From contig JAIXUQ010000041.1 in the NCBI GenBank assembly GCA_027483465.1, positions 1 to 50,320 of the forward strand: a DNA stretch of 50,320 bases. The letters run 5' to 3'. The DNA comes from Sphingomonadales bacterium. Lineage in GTDB: Bacteria > Pseudomonadota > Alphaproteobacteria > Sphingomonadales > Sphingomonadaceae. Below the pieces are notes generated by a model, which had not been told where the DNA came from, searched no databases, and saw only the letters and a program-made list of their open reading frames with translations. Positions within the stretch are counted from its first letter, which is position 1. Each line of letters opens with the position of its first letter. A program made the translations under genes and the position numbers. Below are positions 6,831 to 15,625 of the stretch, piece after piece.

Positions 6831-8531
6831 CTAAGGCGCCTGCCACACCACGCGGCCATCAACCACCGTCAGCAGGCTGCGGCCGGCGGCGATGGTGAAG
6901 GGATCAACGCGGAAGATATCGCGATCCAGCATGATGAGGTCGGCACGCTTGCCGGGCTCCAGGCTGCCCAGTTCGCGCTCCACGCCCAGTTGCCAGGCGC
7001 TGCCGAAGGTGAGGGCGCGCACCGCCTGCGCCACACTGAGGGCCTGGGCGGGATTGCGCGCCGGCAGATCACGCCGGCCGGGCAGCCGGCGGGTGACGGC
7101 AACCTCGATCTGGGTGAGCGGTTTCCAGGTGGAGAGATAGGCGGCCGCCGGCCAATCGGTGCCAAAGCTCTGCACCGCGCCGCTGGCGATCAGCGTCTTC
7201 ACCGGATAGGCCGCCTCCATCAGATCGGCGCCGACAAAGCGGCCGATATTGTCATAGCTGGGATCGCGGGTGGCCCACTGGATGCTGGTTTGCGCCACCA
7301 CGTTCAACCGGGCAAAGCGCGGCACATCGGCGGGATCAACCAGATCCATGTGGGCAATGGCGTGGCGCTGGCCATTCAGGCCAGCAAAGCGGGCGCGGGC
7401 CACGGCATCGAGCACCTGGCGCACCGCCGCCCCGCCAATGGCATGGACATGCACCGGCACGCCGGCCTTTTCGGCGGCGGTGATGCGGGCATCCAGATGC
7501 GCATCGCTCATCATCGGCACGCCCCTGAAGCCATCCTTGTCCTTGTAATTGCCCAAGAGATAGGCAGTGTGGCCTTCGGGCACGCCATCGGCAAACAGCT
7601 TGACGGCGGTGGGGCGCAGCAGCCGGCCACCATAGCGCGCCTTCAACTGCAACAGCCGGGCCACCGGATCATCCGCCTCCCCCCGGTTGAAGGTGGAGCT
7701 GAAATAGCGCAGCGGCAGCGTGCCCGCCGCCTCCATCCCGGCCAGCAACTGATAGGCGCTGGCCTCGTCGGGCGCGCCCATGCCGGCATCGAACAGCCCG
7801 GTGAGGCCGGATTCGAGCGCGCGCGGCAGCCAGCGCCGGAAGGCGGCGGCATAGGCGGCGGTGGTGGGCGCGAACAGCCGGCGGGCCATTTCGGCATCGG
7901 CGCCCTCGCGGGCGGTGCCGGTGGGATTGCCGGCGGCATCGCGTTCCCAGAAACTGCTGCCGGGCACCGGATCGGAGGTGGCGGCGCTGATGCCGCCGGC
8001 CTTCAATGCGGCGGTGGAATACCAGCTGCTGTGGCCATCCACCGATTCGATCAGCACGATGCGGTTCCCGAACACCGCATCCAGTTCGCCCGCGGTGGGG
8101 CCTTTCGGGCCAAAGAGATGGTTTTGCCAGCCGCGCGCCTGGATGGGGCCGCTGCCGGGGCTGGCGGCCTTCAGCGCCAACAGCGCGGCGGCCAGCTTCT
8201 CACGCGTGTCGGCGGCGGCAAAATCGATGCCGGTTTCCGCCAGGCTGCCCGACAGGGCGTGCATGTGGCTGTCGATCAGGCCGGGCAGCAGCAGCCGGCC
8301 GCCGGCATCGATCACCCGCGTGCCGGGGCGGATACAGGCGCGGGCGCGGGCGTTGCTGCCCACCGCCGTGATGCGGCCGTTTTCGCTGCACAGGCCCTGC
8401 ACCACCCGGCCGCCATCGGCTGCCGATCCGCGCCCGTCCATGGTGTGGATGCGGGCGTTGATGATCACCAGATCGGCCGCCGCCGCCGGGCCGGCAGCCA
8501 GTGCGGCGGCCAGCATCATGCGCTTCATCAT
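6831..8531 (-). CDS. Exported amidohydrolase, YtcJ-like (amidohydrolase 3)
   Basis: 566 residues from ATG 8531, chosen over TTG 8546 because GAGG sits 9 bp upstream and the protein then opens with a signal peptide (MMKRMMLAAALAAGPAAAA). The order LLPGLIDSHMHALSGSLAET (metal-binding HxH), then KLFADGVPEGHTAYLLGN, VHVHAIGGAAVRQVLDA, GTDWPAA and the C-terminal LEPGKRADLIMLDRDIF is that of the YtcJ branch. Members hydrolyse amides or imines of small molecules; the substrate here is unknown. The start lies 12 bp after the stop of the upstream isomerase gene on the same strand, so the two probably form an operon. It converges on the CurA-like gene across the composite palindromic repeat. Confidence 0.9.
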   Translation of the reverse strand: MMKRMMLAAALAAGPAAAADLVIINARIHTMDGRGSAADGGRVVQGLCSENGRITAVGSNARARACIRPGTRVIDAGGRLLLPGLIDSHMHALSGSLAETGIDFAAADTREKLAAALLALKAASPGSGPIQARGWQNHLFGPKGPTAGELDAVFGNRIVLIESVDGHSSWYSTAALKAGGISAATSDPVPGSSFWERDAAGNPTGTAREGADAEMARRLFAPTTAAYAAAFRRWLPRALESGLTGLFDAGMGAPDEASAYQLLAGMEAAGTLPLRYFSSTFNRGEADDPVARLLQLKARYGGRLLRPTAVKLFADGVPEGHTAYLLGNYKDKDGFRGVPMMSDAHLDARITAAEKAGVPVHVHAIGGAAVRQVLDAVARARFAGLNGQRHAIAHMDLVDPADVPRFARLNVVAQTSIQWATRDPSYDNIGRFVGADLMEAAYPVKTLIASGAVQSFGTDWPAAAYLSTWKPLTQIEVAVTRRLPGRRDLPARNPAQALSVAQAVRALTFGSAWQLGVERELGSLEPGKRADLIMLDRDIFRVDPFTIAAGRSLLTVVDGRVVWQAP

Positions 8532-8542
8532 CGGTGTCCGCC

Positions 8543-9157
8543 TCAACCGGCAAGCCGGGCTGCGGCCTCGCGCACCAGCAGGATGCGGTCCTGCCCGAAA
8601 TACATGTCGGCCCCGCCCACGTAAAAGGTGGGGCTGCCAAAGCCGCCGCGCGCGATCAGTTCATCGGTGTTGGCGCGCAGCTGGGCCTTGCGTTCGGGGC
8701 TTTCGGCCTCGGCCAGGGCGGCGGCGGCATCCAGCCCGGCGGCGGCGCAGGCTTCCGCCAGCACGTCGGGCTGGCTGATGTCCCGGTCCTCGCCCCAGTA
8801 GAGCTGGAAGATGCGCCGGGCCACCGGCTCGCAGGCATCGGCATCGGCCGCCACCAGGCACAGGCGCATCGCCCGCGCGCTGTTCACCGGGAAGATGCTG
8901 GGGGTCCATTTGATGGCAAGGCCCGATCGCCTGATCCAGTCGTGCAGATCCTTGGTGAAATATCGCGCCTTGGGCACCACCGGCTTGGCGCGCATTTCAT
9001 ACACGCTGGGGTTCACCGTGTTGAACACGCCGCCCACCAGAAACGGCCGGAAACACACCGCAAACCCGTCCGCCCGCGCGGCCTCGCACAGGGCTTCAAA
9101 GCCCAGATAGGTCCATGGGCTGGAACAATCGAAGAAAAATTCCACCTGTGCCGTCAT
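8543..9157 (-). CDS. 2-hydroxychromene-2-carboxylate isomerase family (DsbA fold)
   Basis: 204 residues from ATG 9157; the upstream open frame has no supporting start and overlaps the divergent gene. The opening VEFFFDCSSPWTYLGFEAL, the central PVVPKARYFTKDLHDWIRR and the terminal GGFGSPTFYVGGADMYFGQDR match the glutathione-dependent HCCA isomerase / GST-kappa family. The classical enzyme isomerises a naphthalene-degradation intermediate, but most genomic copies lie outside such pathways and their substrates are unknown. Here a Ser-Ser-Pro replaces the CxxC of DsbA, as is normal for the family. It is likely first gene of an operon with the amidohydrolase and is separated by 41 bp from the divergent secreted TPR gene. 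Confidence 0.9.
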   Translation of the reverse strand: MTAQVEFFFDCSSPWTYLGFEALCEAARADGFAVCFRPFLVGGVFNTVNPSVYEMRAKPVVPKARYFTKDLHDWIRRSGLAIKWTPSIFPVNSARAMRLCLVAADADACEPVARRIFQLYWGEDRDISQPDVLAEACAAAGLDAAAALAEAESPERKAQLRANTDELIARGGFGSPTFYVGGADMYFGQDRILLVREAAARLAG

Positions 9158-9198
9158 GCCCCTCTCCCCAAATGGCGGATCAGGTCTACTGTGGGCTG

Positions 9199-10698
9199 AT
9201 GAAGGTGCAACTGAAACCGGCCTTTTTGCTGGCCCCGCTGGCGGCGCTGCTGATCGCGGCGGCGCCCACATCGGCACCCACCACGGGCCCGGCGGCGCGT
9301 GAGGCGCAGTTGGCCCGCGCTGCCGAACTGCTGGATGCCGGCAAGCCCGACGAGGCGCTGCTGCTGCTGGATGCGGCGCTGGCGCAATCCGATCTGCCGG
9401 CCGATCGCGGCCAGGTCGAAGGGCTGCGCAGCTTTGCGCTGGCCCGCGCCGGCAAATTCGCCGAAAGCCGCGCCGCCATCGAATTCGCCGTTGACGCCGC
9501 AATCAATCCCACCCCGCTGCTGATGCGGCAATTGTTCGTGCTGCGCGCCCTCACCAACGATGTGCCGGCCGCCGGCCAGGCCTTGCAGCTGATCGCCGCC
9601 ACCGATCCGAAATGGCTGGCCGATCTGCCGACCGAACTGGTCAGCGCCGTGCTGGCCGACACGCGCGAGGAGGAGCGCAAGTTTGATCTGGCGCTCACCC
9701 TCGTCACCGCCGGCTATGCCCCGGCCGATCAATCGGTGGGCGATGGCGACGCGCTGCGGCTGGTGGCCATCGCCGGCCTGGTCGGGCGGGACCGGCTGGA
9801 TGAAGCCCGGCCCATCGTGGCCGCACTGATCAACCCGGTGAGCCTGGTGCGCCTGGCCGTGGACCGGCGCTATCAGCCGCTGTGGCCGGCGCTTGAGGCG
9901 CGGCTGGGCCCCGGCGCCGATCTGGCCGATGCCATGTTCATCGCCGCGGCCGAAAAGGCGCTGGCCAAGGCGCCGCAATCGATCGTGGCGCGCGGCGGCC
10001 TGGCCGAAGCGCTCAACATCGCCAGCAAGGAGCCCGAGGCGCTGGCCCGGATCGCCGATGTGGGCGCCACCCCGGACGCGCTGGCGCGGATGAGCGAACG
10101 CGAATTGTGGGTGATGAACCTCAAGGCCAATCTGCTCGCCGATGCCGGGCGGGTGGCTGATGCGCTGGCCGCGCTGGATGCGATGGCGGCACTGCCGGCC
10201 GAAGGCCGCCCCGGCACGCTGGCCTTTCGCATCATCGCGGCCGACATGGCGGTGGAGGCCGGCCGCCACGAGGAGGCGCTGCGCCGGCTGGCCGGCATCG
10301 ATGCCAAGGGGCTGACCCCCTTTGCCCAGCAGGCGATCGCCGGCATCCGGGTGTGCGCGCTGGCCCGCAGCGGCCGCACCGCCGAAGCCACTGCCGCCGC
10401 CGCCGGACTGCCCGCCGGCTGGAGCGCGGACGGCAACAACCGCGCCGTGCAGGCGGCGCTGGGCTGCCTGGGCAACATGGCTGCTGCCGCCGCCCTGCTG
10501 ATCAAGCGGCTGGACATGCCTGACACGCGTGACGATGTGCTGTTTGAATTGCAGCCCTTCGTGATTGCCGATCGCGCCGGGGCGCCTGATCGCGCCACCA
10601 AGGCAACCCTGCGCAGCCTGAAAGCGCGGCCCGACGTGAAGGCCGCCTTCCTGAGATATGGCCGTGATCTGCCGCCGGCGGTCAGCCCGCCGCGCTGA
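9199..10698 (+). CDS. Secreted alanine-rich TPR-like protein
   Basis: 499 residues from ATG 9199, where a signal peptide begins (MKVQLKPAFLLAPLAALLIAAAPTSA). The rest is a helical solenoid with TPR-like pairs, for example ARAAELLDAGKPDEALLLLD and ADAGRVADALAALDAMAAL. No catalytic domain, transmembrane segment or sorting signal was recognised. The family is unknown to me; a periplasmic scaffold or cell-envelope partner is a guess. The gene shares a 41-bp divergent promoter region with the isomerase. Its TGA (10696-10698) directly abuts the stop of the convergent acyl-CoA synthetase. Confidence 0.75.
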   Translation: MKVQLKPAFLLAPLAALLIAAAPTSAPTTGPAAREAQLARAAELLDAGKPDEALLLLDAALAQSDLPADRGQVEGLRSFALARAGKFAESRAAIEFAVDAAINPTPLLMRQLFVLRALTNDVPAAGQALQLIAATDPKWLADLPTELVSAVLADTREEERKFDLALTLVTAGYAPADQSVGDGDALRLVAIAGLVGRDRLDEARPIVAALINPVSLVRLAVDRRYQPLWPALEARLGPGADLADAMFIAAAEKALAKAPQSIVARGGLAEALNIASKEPEALARIADVGATPDALARMSERELWVMNLKANLLADAGRVADALAALDAMAALPAEGRPGTLAFRIIAADMAVEAGRHEEALRRLAGIDAKGLTPFAQQAIAGIRVCALARSGRTAEATAAAAGLPAGWSADGNNRAVQAALGCLGNMAAAAALLIKRLDMPDTRDDVLFELQPFVIADRAGAPDRATKATLRSLKARPDVKAAFLRYGRDLPPAVSPPR

Positions 10699-12228
10699 TC
10701 AGCGGCGGAACCGGTCGCGCAGTTCGAACTTCAGCACCTTGCCGGCCGGGTTGCGCGGCAGCGCCGCCACGATTTCCAGCCGGGTCGGCAGCTTGTAGCG
10801 TGCCAGCCGCTCGGTGGCCCAGGCGCGCAGGGTTTCAAGATCAAGGCTGGTGCCGGGCTTGAGCGCGGCCACCGCCGTCACGCTCTCGCCCCATTTCTCG
10901 TTGGGTTCGCCAAAGATCGCCACTTCGGCGATGGCGGGATGGTCATAGAGCACGGCTTCCACCTCGGCCGGATAGATATTCTCACCGCCGCTGATGATCA
11001 TGTCCTTCAGCCGGTCACAGATGTAGAGGAAGCCGTCGTCATCCAGATAGCCGATGTCGCCGCTGTGGAACCAGCCTTCGGCATCGATGGCCGCCGCCGT
11101 GGCTTCGGGCTTGTTCCAGTAACCGCGCATGATGTTGGGCCCGCGCATCAGCACCTCACCGCGTTCATTCGGCCCCAGCGGGGTGCGGCCATCATCGCCA
11201 ACGATCTTCAGATCAACGAAGAACATCGGCTTGCCGGCCGAACCCAGCTTGGCCAGCGCGAATTCCGGGCCGAGATAGCTGCCCGACGGCGCGGTTTCGG
11301 TGAGGCCATAGCCCTGATTGAGCGGGATGCCACGCGCCGCATAAAGGCGCAACAAGGGCTCGGGCACCGGCGCGCCGCCGCACATGATCACCCGGATGGA
11401 CGACAGATCGGCCTCGGCAAAATCGGGCTGCTGGCTGATGAACAGCAGCATCGCCGGCACCGCAAAGCTGGTGGTGACACGATAGGCCTTCACATCTGCC
11501 AGGAAGCGCTGCGGATCAAAGGCGCGGTGCAGCACGACATGGCCGCCCTTCTGCCAGCAGCTGAGCGGCGTGACATTGAGGCCGCCGATGTGGAACAGCG
11601 GCGCCATCACCAGCGTGATGTCATTCTCGCTGACATCGGCGCCCAGCGTGCCGTTGATGTTGGCCCACCAGAAATTGCCGTGGGTGAGCATGGCGCCCTT
11701 GGGCCGGCCGGTGGTGCCCGATGTGTACATGATCACCGCCACATCATCATCGGCTGTGGCCTCCCCGGTGGTGAGCGGGGCGGCGGTACCGACGAAATCG
11801 GCCAGCGCCTGCCAGCCATCGGCGGCGGTATCGGCGCTGAGGAAGCGGCGGCAGCACAGCGTGGCCCGCACGCTGTCGATCACCGGGCGGTGCATGGCAT
11901 CCACCACCAGCGTGTGCACACCGGCATCGTTGATGATATACTCCAGTTCCGGCCCGGTCAGGCGGAAGTTCAGCGGCACGAAGATGGCGCCCAGCCGGGC
12001 GGCGGCAAACAGCAGATCGAAATAAACCGGGTTGTTCAGCCCCAGATAGCCCACCCGGTCACCCCGGCAGACCCCGCCGGCGCGCAGGGCCGCGGCCAGC
12101 CGGTTGATGGCATCGGCCATCTCGGCATAGCTGCGCGTGGCGCCCTCAAAGCTCAGCGCCGGGCGCTGCGGCGTCTGCACCACCCGCCGCATGAACCAGT
12201 TTGCCAGCCCGATATCCGCCTTTGCCAT
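10699..12228 (-). CDS. Acyl-CoA synthetase (class I adenylate-forming)
   Basis: 509 residues. ATG 12228 follows GGGAGG on the minus strand. The ATP-binding loop YTSGTTGRPKGAM is near residue 165, followed by GGAPVPEPLLR, GYGLTETAPS, SGDIGYLDDDGFLYICDRLK and the C-terminal SGGENIYPAEVE plus the catalytic Lys in NPAGKVLKFELR. It activates a carboxylic acid to acyl-AMP and then acyl-CoA. The length and lack of long-chain-specific insertions suggest a medium-chain or aromatic acid, but this cannot be settled by eye. It is convergent and directly abutting with the secreted TPR gene. Confidence 0.94.
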   Translation of the reverse strand: MAKADIGLANWFMRRVVQTPQRPALSFEGATRSYAEMADAINRLAAALRAGGVCRGDRVGYLGLNNPVYFDLLFAAARLGAIFVPLNFRLTGPELEYIINDAGVHTLVVDAMHRPVIDSVRATLCCRRFLSADTAADGWQALADFVGTAAPLTTGEATADDDVAVIMYTSGTTGRPKGAMLTHGNFWWANINGTLGADVSENDITLVMAPLFHIGGLNVTPLSCWQKGGHVVLHRAFDPQRFLADVKAYRVTTSFAVPAMLLFISQQPDFAEADLSSIRVIMCGGAPVPEPLLRLYAARGIPLNQGYGLTETAPSGSYLGPEFALAKLGSAGKPMFFVDLKIVGDDGRTPLGPNERGEVLMRGPNIMRGYWNKPEATAAAIDAEGWFHSGDIGYLDDDGFLYICDRLKDMIISGGENIYPAEVEAVLYDHPAIAEVAIFGEPNEKWGESVTAVAALKPGTSLDLETLRAWATERLARYKLPTRLEIVAALPRNPAGKVLKFELRDRFRR

Positions 12229-12246
12229 GTTTCACCCTCCCCAGAG

Positions 12247-12270
12247 CCGCGCCTGTGTGGCGAGGCGCGG
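12247..12270 (-). terminator. Hairpin between the synthetase and deaminase genes
   Basis: CCGCGCCT at 12247-12254 pairs perfectly with AGGCGCGG at 12263-12270 around an 8-base loop. It lies 8 bp past the deaminase stop on the minus strand and before the synthetase start, so it could end transcription of the purine genes. No T-run follows, so an intrinsic terminator is only possible. Confidence 0.35.
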
Positions 12271-12278
12271 CGCCGGCG

Positions 12279-13298
12279 TCAACCATGTGCGGCGATGGCG
12301 GCCAGATGCGGAGCCTGATCCTCCGGGGCCAGGAAACTGCCGGTGAAACTGTTGCGAGCCAGCGCGATGATCTCGTCGCGGCTCAGGTCCAGCGCATCGG
12401 CCACCGCGATGAAATTGGCGTTCACATAGCCGCCAAAATAGGCCGGATCATCGCTGTTCACCGTGGCTTTCAGCCCGGCGTTCAGCATGGCGCGCAGCGG
12501 GTGGGCGGCCAGATCCTTGACCACGCACAATTTGAGGTTGGACAGCGGACAGACGGTGAGGGTGAGGCCATCGCCGGCGATGCGCTGCACCAGGGCGTCA
12601 TCCTCCAGCGCGCGGTTGCCATGGTCGATGCGGTCCACGCCCAGCACATCCAGCGCCTGCCAGACATAATCGGGCGGCCCTTCCTCACCGGCATGGGCGA
12701 GGATCTTCAGGCCGAGGCCGCGCGCCCGGGCAAAGACGCGGGCGAATTTCTCCGGCGGGTGGCCAAGTTCGCTGGAATCAAGGCCAACCCCATGGATCAG
12801 GTGCAGGTGCGGCAGCGCCTCGTCCAGCGTCGCTTCGGCCTCGGCTTCGGACAAGTGGCGCAGGAAGCACATGATCAGCCGGCTGCTGATGCCGCGGCCC
12901 TTCGCCTCGTCCAGCGCGCGGGCGATGCCGCCCACCACATCGGCAAAGGCGACCCCGCGCGCCGTGTGGCCCTGCGGATCAAAGAAAATCTCGACATGGC
13001 GGACATTGTCGGCCGCGGCGCGCCGCAGATAGGCCGCGGTCAGGTCATAAAAATCCTGTTCCGTCAGCAGCACCGCCATGCCCTGATAATAAATGTCGAG
13101 GAAATCCTGGAGGTTGGAAAATTCATAGGCGGCGCGGATCGCCTCGACACTGTCAAAGGCAAGGCGAACGCCGTTGCGCTGGGCCAGCGCGAACATCATC
13201 TCCGGCTCCAGGCTGCCTTCGATATGGAGGTGGAGTTCGGCCTTGGGCAGCGCCGCGATGAAGGCGGCCCGCGCGGCGGGTGAGGCGAATCCGGTCAT
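12279..13298 (-). CDS. Adenine deaminase (adenosine deaminase superfamily)
   Basis: 339 residues. The zinc-site motif ELHLHIEGSLEPE spans residues 21-33 (His23, His25). Other superfamily motifs follow: GLDSSELGHPPEKF, HAGEEGPP near 205, RIDHGNRALED, CPLSNLKL and NSDDPAYFGGY near 285. The HAGEEGPP and SSELGHPPEKF forms are those I associate with the adenine deaminase branch (fungal Aah1, Pseudomonas PA0148) rather than true adenosine deaminase, so adenine to hypoxanthine is the favoured reaction. ATG 13298 overlaps the stop of the upstream phosphoribosyltransferase by 4 bp, placing both in one coupled salvage unit behind purB. Confidence 0.88.
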   Translation of the reverse strand: MTGFASPAARAAFIAALPKAELHLHIEGSLEPEMMFALAQRNGVRLAFDSVEAIRAAYEFSNLQDFLDIYYQGMAVLLTEQDFYDLTAAYLRRAAADNVRHVEIFFDPQGHTARGVAFADVVGGIARALDEAKGRGISSRLIMCFLRHLSEAEAEATLDEALPHLHLIHGVGLDSSELGHPPEKFARVFARARGLGLKILAHAGEEGPPDYVWQALDVLGVDRIDHGNRALEDDALVQRIAGDGLTLTVCPLSNLKLCVVKDLAAHPLRAMLNAGLKATVNSDDPAYFGGYVNANFIAVADALDLSRDEIIALARNSFTGSFLAPEDQAPHLAAIAAHG

Positions 13299-13873
13299 TC
13301 ACTCAGTCCTTGGATGGGGGCCAGGATCATCTCGGCCGCCGGCTTGTGGGCGCGGATCTCCGCGGGCGTCAGCCCGTCAATCTCGTGCGGGAACACCAGC
13401 CAGTCATTGCTTTCATGGATGAAATAATCGGGCCTCAGCGCCGTCTGGTTGCGCGCTGGCTTATACCACACGGTGGCGATGCGGATATCGGCCGGGGTGT
13501 TGGCGCGGCAGCGGGCCCTCAGTTCGGCCAGAAACGCCTCGATGCTGCGGCCACTGTCGAACACATCGTCGATCACCAGCAGCCGGTCGTCGGCGTTCAG
13601 CGTGTCGATCAGATAGCCCAGCGCATAGACTTTCACCGTTTTGGCCTGCCGGTCGATCCCGGTGTAGCTGGCGGTGCGGATGGCGATATGGTCGCAATCC
13701 AGCCCGTGCACCTCGAAAAATTCCTGCACGGCGATGCCGATGGGCGCGCCGCCGCGCCAGATGCCCACCAGATGGGTGGGGCGAAAGCCCGATTCGAGCA
13801 CGGCGCGCGCAAGCCGGAAACTGTCGGCCAAGAGGCCATCGGCGGTCAGCCAGATCTTGCGCACATCACTCAT
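13295..13873 (-). CDS. Purine phosphoribosyltransferase (hypoxanthine type)
   Basis: 192 residues. The type I PRTase PRPP loop LLVIDDVFDSGRSIEAF is at about 98-114, and the pyrophosphate-loop region LVGIWRGGAPIG at 35-46. The C-terminal hood (RPDYFIHESNDWLVFPHEID) resembles the group related to xanthine/hypoxanthine PRTases (Gpt-like). The 4-bp overlap with a deaminase that makes hypoxanthine supports IMP formation from hypoxanthine, but xanthine or guanine use is possible. A short inverted repeat CGGTGCC/GGCACCG (13882-13901) lies just upstream of its ATG 13873. Confidence 0.88.
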   Translation of the reverse strand: MSDVRKIWLTADGLLADSFRLARAVLESGFRPTHLVGIWRGGAPIGIAVQEFFEVHGLDCDHIAIRTASYTGIDRQAKTVKVYALGYLIDTLNADDRLLVIDDVFDSGRSIEAFLAELRARCRANTPADIRIATVWYKPARNQTALRPDYFIHESNDWLVFPHEIDGLTPAEIRAHKPAAEMILAPIQGLSE

Positions 13874-13918
13874 GCAGGCAACGGTGCCACCATCGGCACC
13901 GCGCCCGCAAGAGGCGGA

Positions 13919-14230
13919 TCATTTGCCGGCGGCGAGATCGGCGGCAACGCCTTCCAACATGGCATCGGTGAGCTGCCCGCCGGCCATCGGGGCCAGCTGC
14001 TTCAGGCTCATTGCCTTGAACTGATCCAGCATCGGATGGCTGGTGAGGCCGGGGATGCGGGCATCGAGCACGGCCTTGGTCTTCTCGTTGGCGATCAGCG
14101 CCTCGATCGGCGTGTCAAGGCTGGGGGCGGCCGGCGCAGCGGGGGCGGCGGGGGCTGCCGGGGCCGGGGCAGCCTGGGCAAGGGCGGCCGCCGGCAGGGC
14201 CAGGGCAGCAAGCGCGAGGATCAGCTTCAT
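13919..14230 (-). CDS. Small exported Ala/Pro-rich protein
   Basis: 103 residues from ATG 14230, preceded by AAAGGA. A signal peptide (MKLILALAALALPAAALAQA) is followed by an Ala-Pro linker of repeated PAA units (about 20-37) and a compact helical domain (IEALIANEKTKAVLDARIPG, then KAMSLKQLAPMAGGQLTDAM). I recall similar small unknown proteins in sphingomonads, with no known role. It lies 22 bp after purB and 45 bp before the phosphoribosyltransferase on the same strand, so it is probably co-transcribed with purine genes, with no obvious functional reason. Confidence 0.8.
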   Translation of the reverse strand: MKLILALAALALPAAALAQAAPAPAAPAAPAAPAAPSLDTPIEALIANEKTKAVLDARIPGLTSHPMLDQFKAMSLKQLAPMAGGQLTDAMLEGVAADLAAGK

Positions 14231-14252
14231 CGCAGTCGTTCCTTTCGGGGCT

Positions 14253-15563
14253 TCAGCCGAACACGCGGGCAAAGATGGTGTCGACATGTTTGAGGTGGTA
14301 GCCAAGATCGAACAGGCTTTCCAGTTGCGCCGGCGGCAGATGCGCCGTCACCTCCGGATCGGCCTTCAGCAGATCAAGCAGATTGAGCGCACCATCGGCC
14401 TGCCACACCTGCATGGCGTTGCGCTGCACCAGCCGGTAGGCGCCGTCGCGCGTCACGCCGGCCTGGGTGAGCGCCAGCAGCACCCGCTGCGAATGGATCA
14501 GGCCGCCCATCTTGTTGAGATTCTTCTCCATCCGATCAGGATAGACCAGCAACTTGTCCACCACCTGGGTGAGCCGGACAAGGGCGAAATCCAGCGTGAC
14601 CGTGGCATCCGGGCCGATCATCCGCTCCACGGAGGAGTGGGAAATGTCCCGCTCGTGCCACAGCGCGACATTTTCCAGCGCCGGGGTGACAAAGCCGCGC
14701 ACCAGCCGGGCCAGGCCGGTAAGATTCTCGGTCAGCACCGGGTTGCGCTTGTGCGGCATGGCGCTGCTGCCCTTCTGGCCGGGGCTGAAATATTCCTCCG
14801 CCTCCAGCACCTCGGTGCGCTGCAGGTGGCGGATTTCGGTGGCCAACCGCTCGATGCTGCTGGCGATCACGCCCAGCGTGGCAAAGAACATGGCGTGGCG
14901 GTCACGCGGGATGACCTGGGTGGAGACCGGCTCCACGCTGAGGCCCAGCTGCGCTGCCACATGGGCCTCCACCTGCGGATCGACATTGGCAAAGGTGCCG
15001 ACCGCGCCCGAAATCGCGCAGGTGGCGATATCCCGGCGCGCCGCGACCAGCCGTTCGCGGTTGCGGGCGAATTCGGCATGGGCCTGTGCCAGCTTCACGC
15101 CAAAGCTGGTCGGTTCGGCATGGATGCCGTGGCTGCGGCCCATGGTGGGCGTGTATTTATGCTCGTGCGCGCGGCGCTTGATGGCGGCCAGCAGCGCATC
15201 CAGATCGGCCAGCAGGATATCGGCGGCGCGGGCCAGCTGCACGGCAAGGCAGGTATCGAGCACGTCGGAACTGGTCATGCCCTGGTGCATGAAGCGGGCT
15301 TCGGGGCCGACCTCGGCCGCCACCCAATCCAGAAAGGCGATCACGTCATGCTTGGTCACCGCTTCGATGGCATCGATGGCGGCCACGTCGATGGGCGGGT
15401 TGGTGGCCCACCAGTCCCACAGCGATTTCGCGGCGCTTTGCGGCACCACGCCCAGATTGGCGAGCTTTTGCGTGGCGTGGGCCTCGATCTCGAACCAGAT
15501 GCGGTAGCGGCTTTCCGGTTCCCAGATGGCAACCATTTCGGGGCGAGAATAGCGGGGGATCAT
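14253..15563 (-). CDS. purB: Adenylosuccinate lyase
   Basis: 436 residues, the usual length of the short bacterial PurB type. It catalyses two steps: SAICAR to AICAR plus fumarate, and adenylosuccinate to AMP plus fumarate. The fumarase/aspartase superfamily signature GSSAMPHKRNP is at 265-275, with HQGMTSSDVLDT at 93-104 and the catalytic-His region MGRSHGIHAEPTSFG at 141-155. ATG 15563 is separated from divergent priA by 62 bp. It leads a minus-strand run of purB, a small exported protein, a purine PRTase and a deaminase. Confidence 0.97.
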   Translation of the reverse strand: MIPRYSRPEMVAIWEPESRYRIWFEIEAHATQKLANLGVVPQSAAKSLWDWWATNPPIDVAAIDAIEAVTKHDVIAFLDWVAAEVGPEARFMHQGMTSSDVLDTCLAVQLARAADILLADLDALLAAIKRRAHEHKYTPTMGRSHGIHAEPTSFGVKLAQAHAEFARNRERLVAARRDIATCAISGAVGTFANVDPQVEAHVAAQLGLSVEPVSTQVIPRDRHAMFFATLGVIASSIERLATEIRHLQRTEVLEAEEYFSPGQKGSSAMPHKRNPVLTENLTGLARLVRGFVTPALENVALWHERDISHSSVERMIGPDATVTLDFALVRLTQVVDKLLVYPDRMEKNLNKMGGLIHSQRVLLALTQAGVTRDGAYRLVQRNAMQVWQADGALNLLDLLKADPEVTAHLPPAQLESLFDLGYHLKHVDTIFARVFG

Positions 15564-15625
15564 CGGCGGCCTTCCTGTTTGCGCCGCGCGCCTAGCATGG
15601 GCGGCCGGGATTGCCTATCTGTCGG

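Noticed and set aside
6777-8624. 615-codon plus-strand open frame opposite the amidohydrolase
   Set aside because: The amidohydrolase has a signal peptide and metal motifs; the opposite frame has none and begins within the palindromic repeat.
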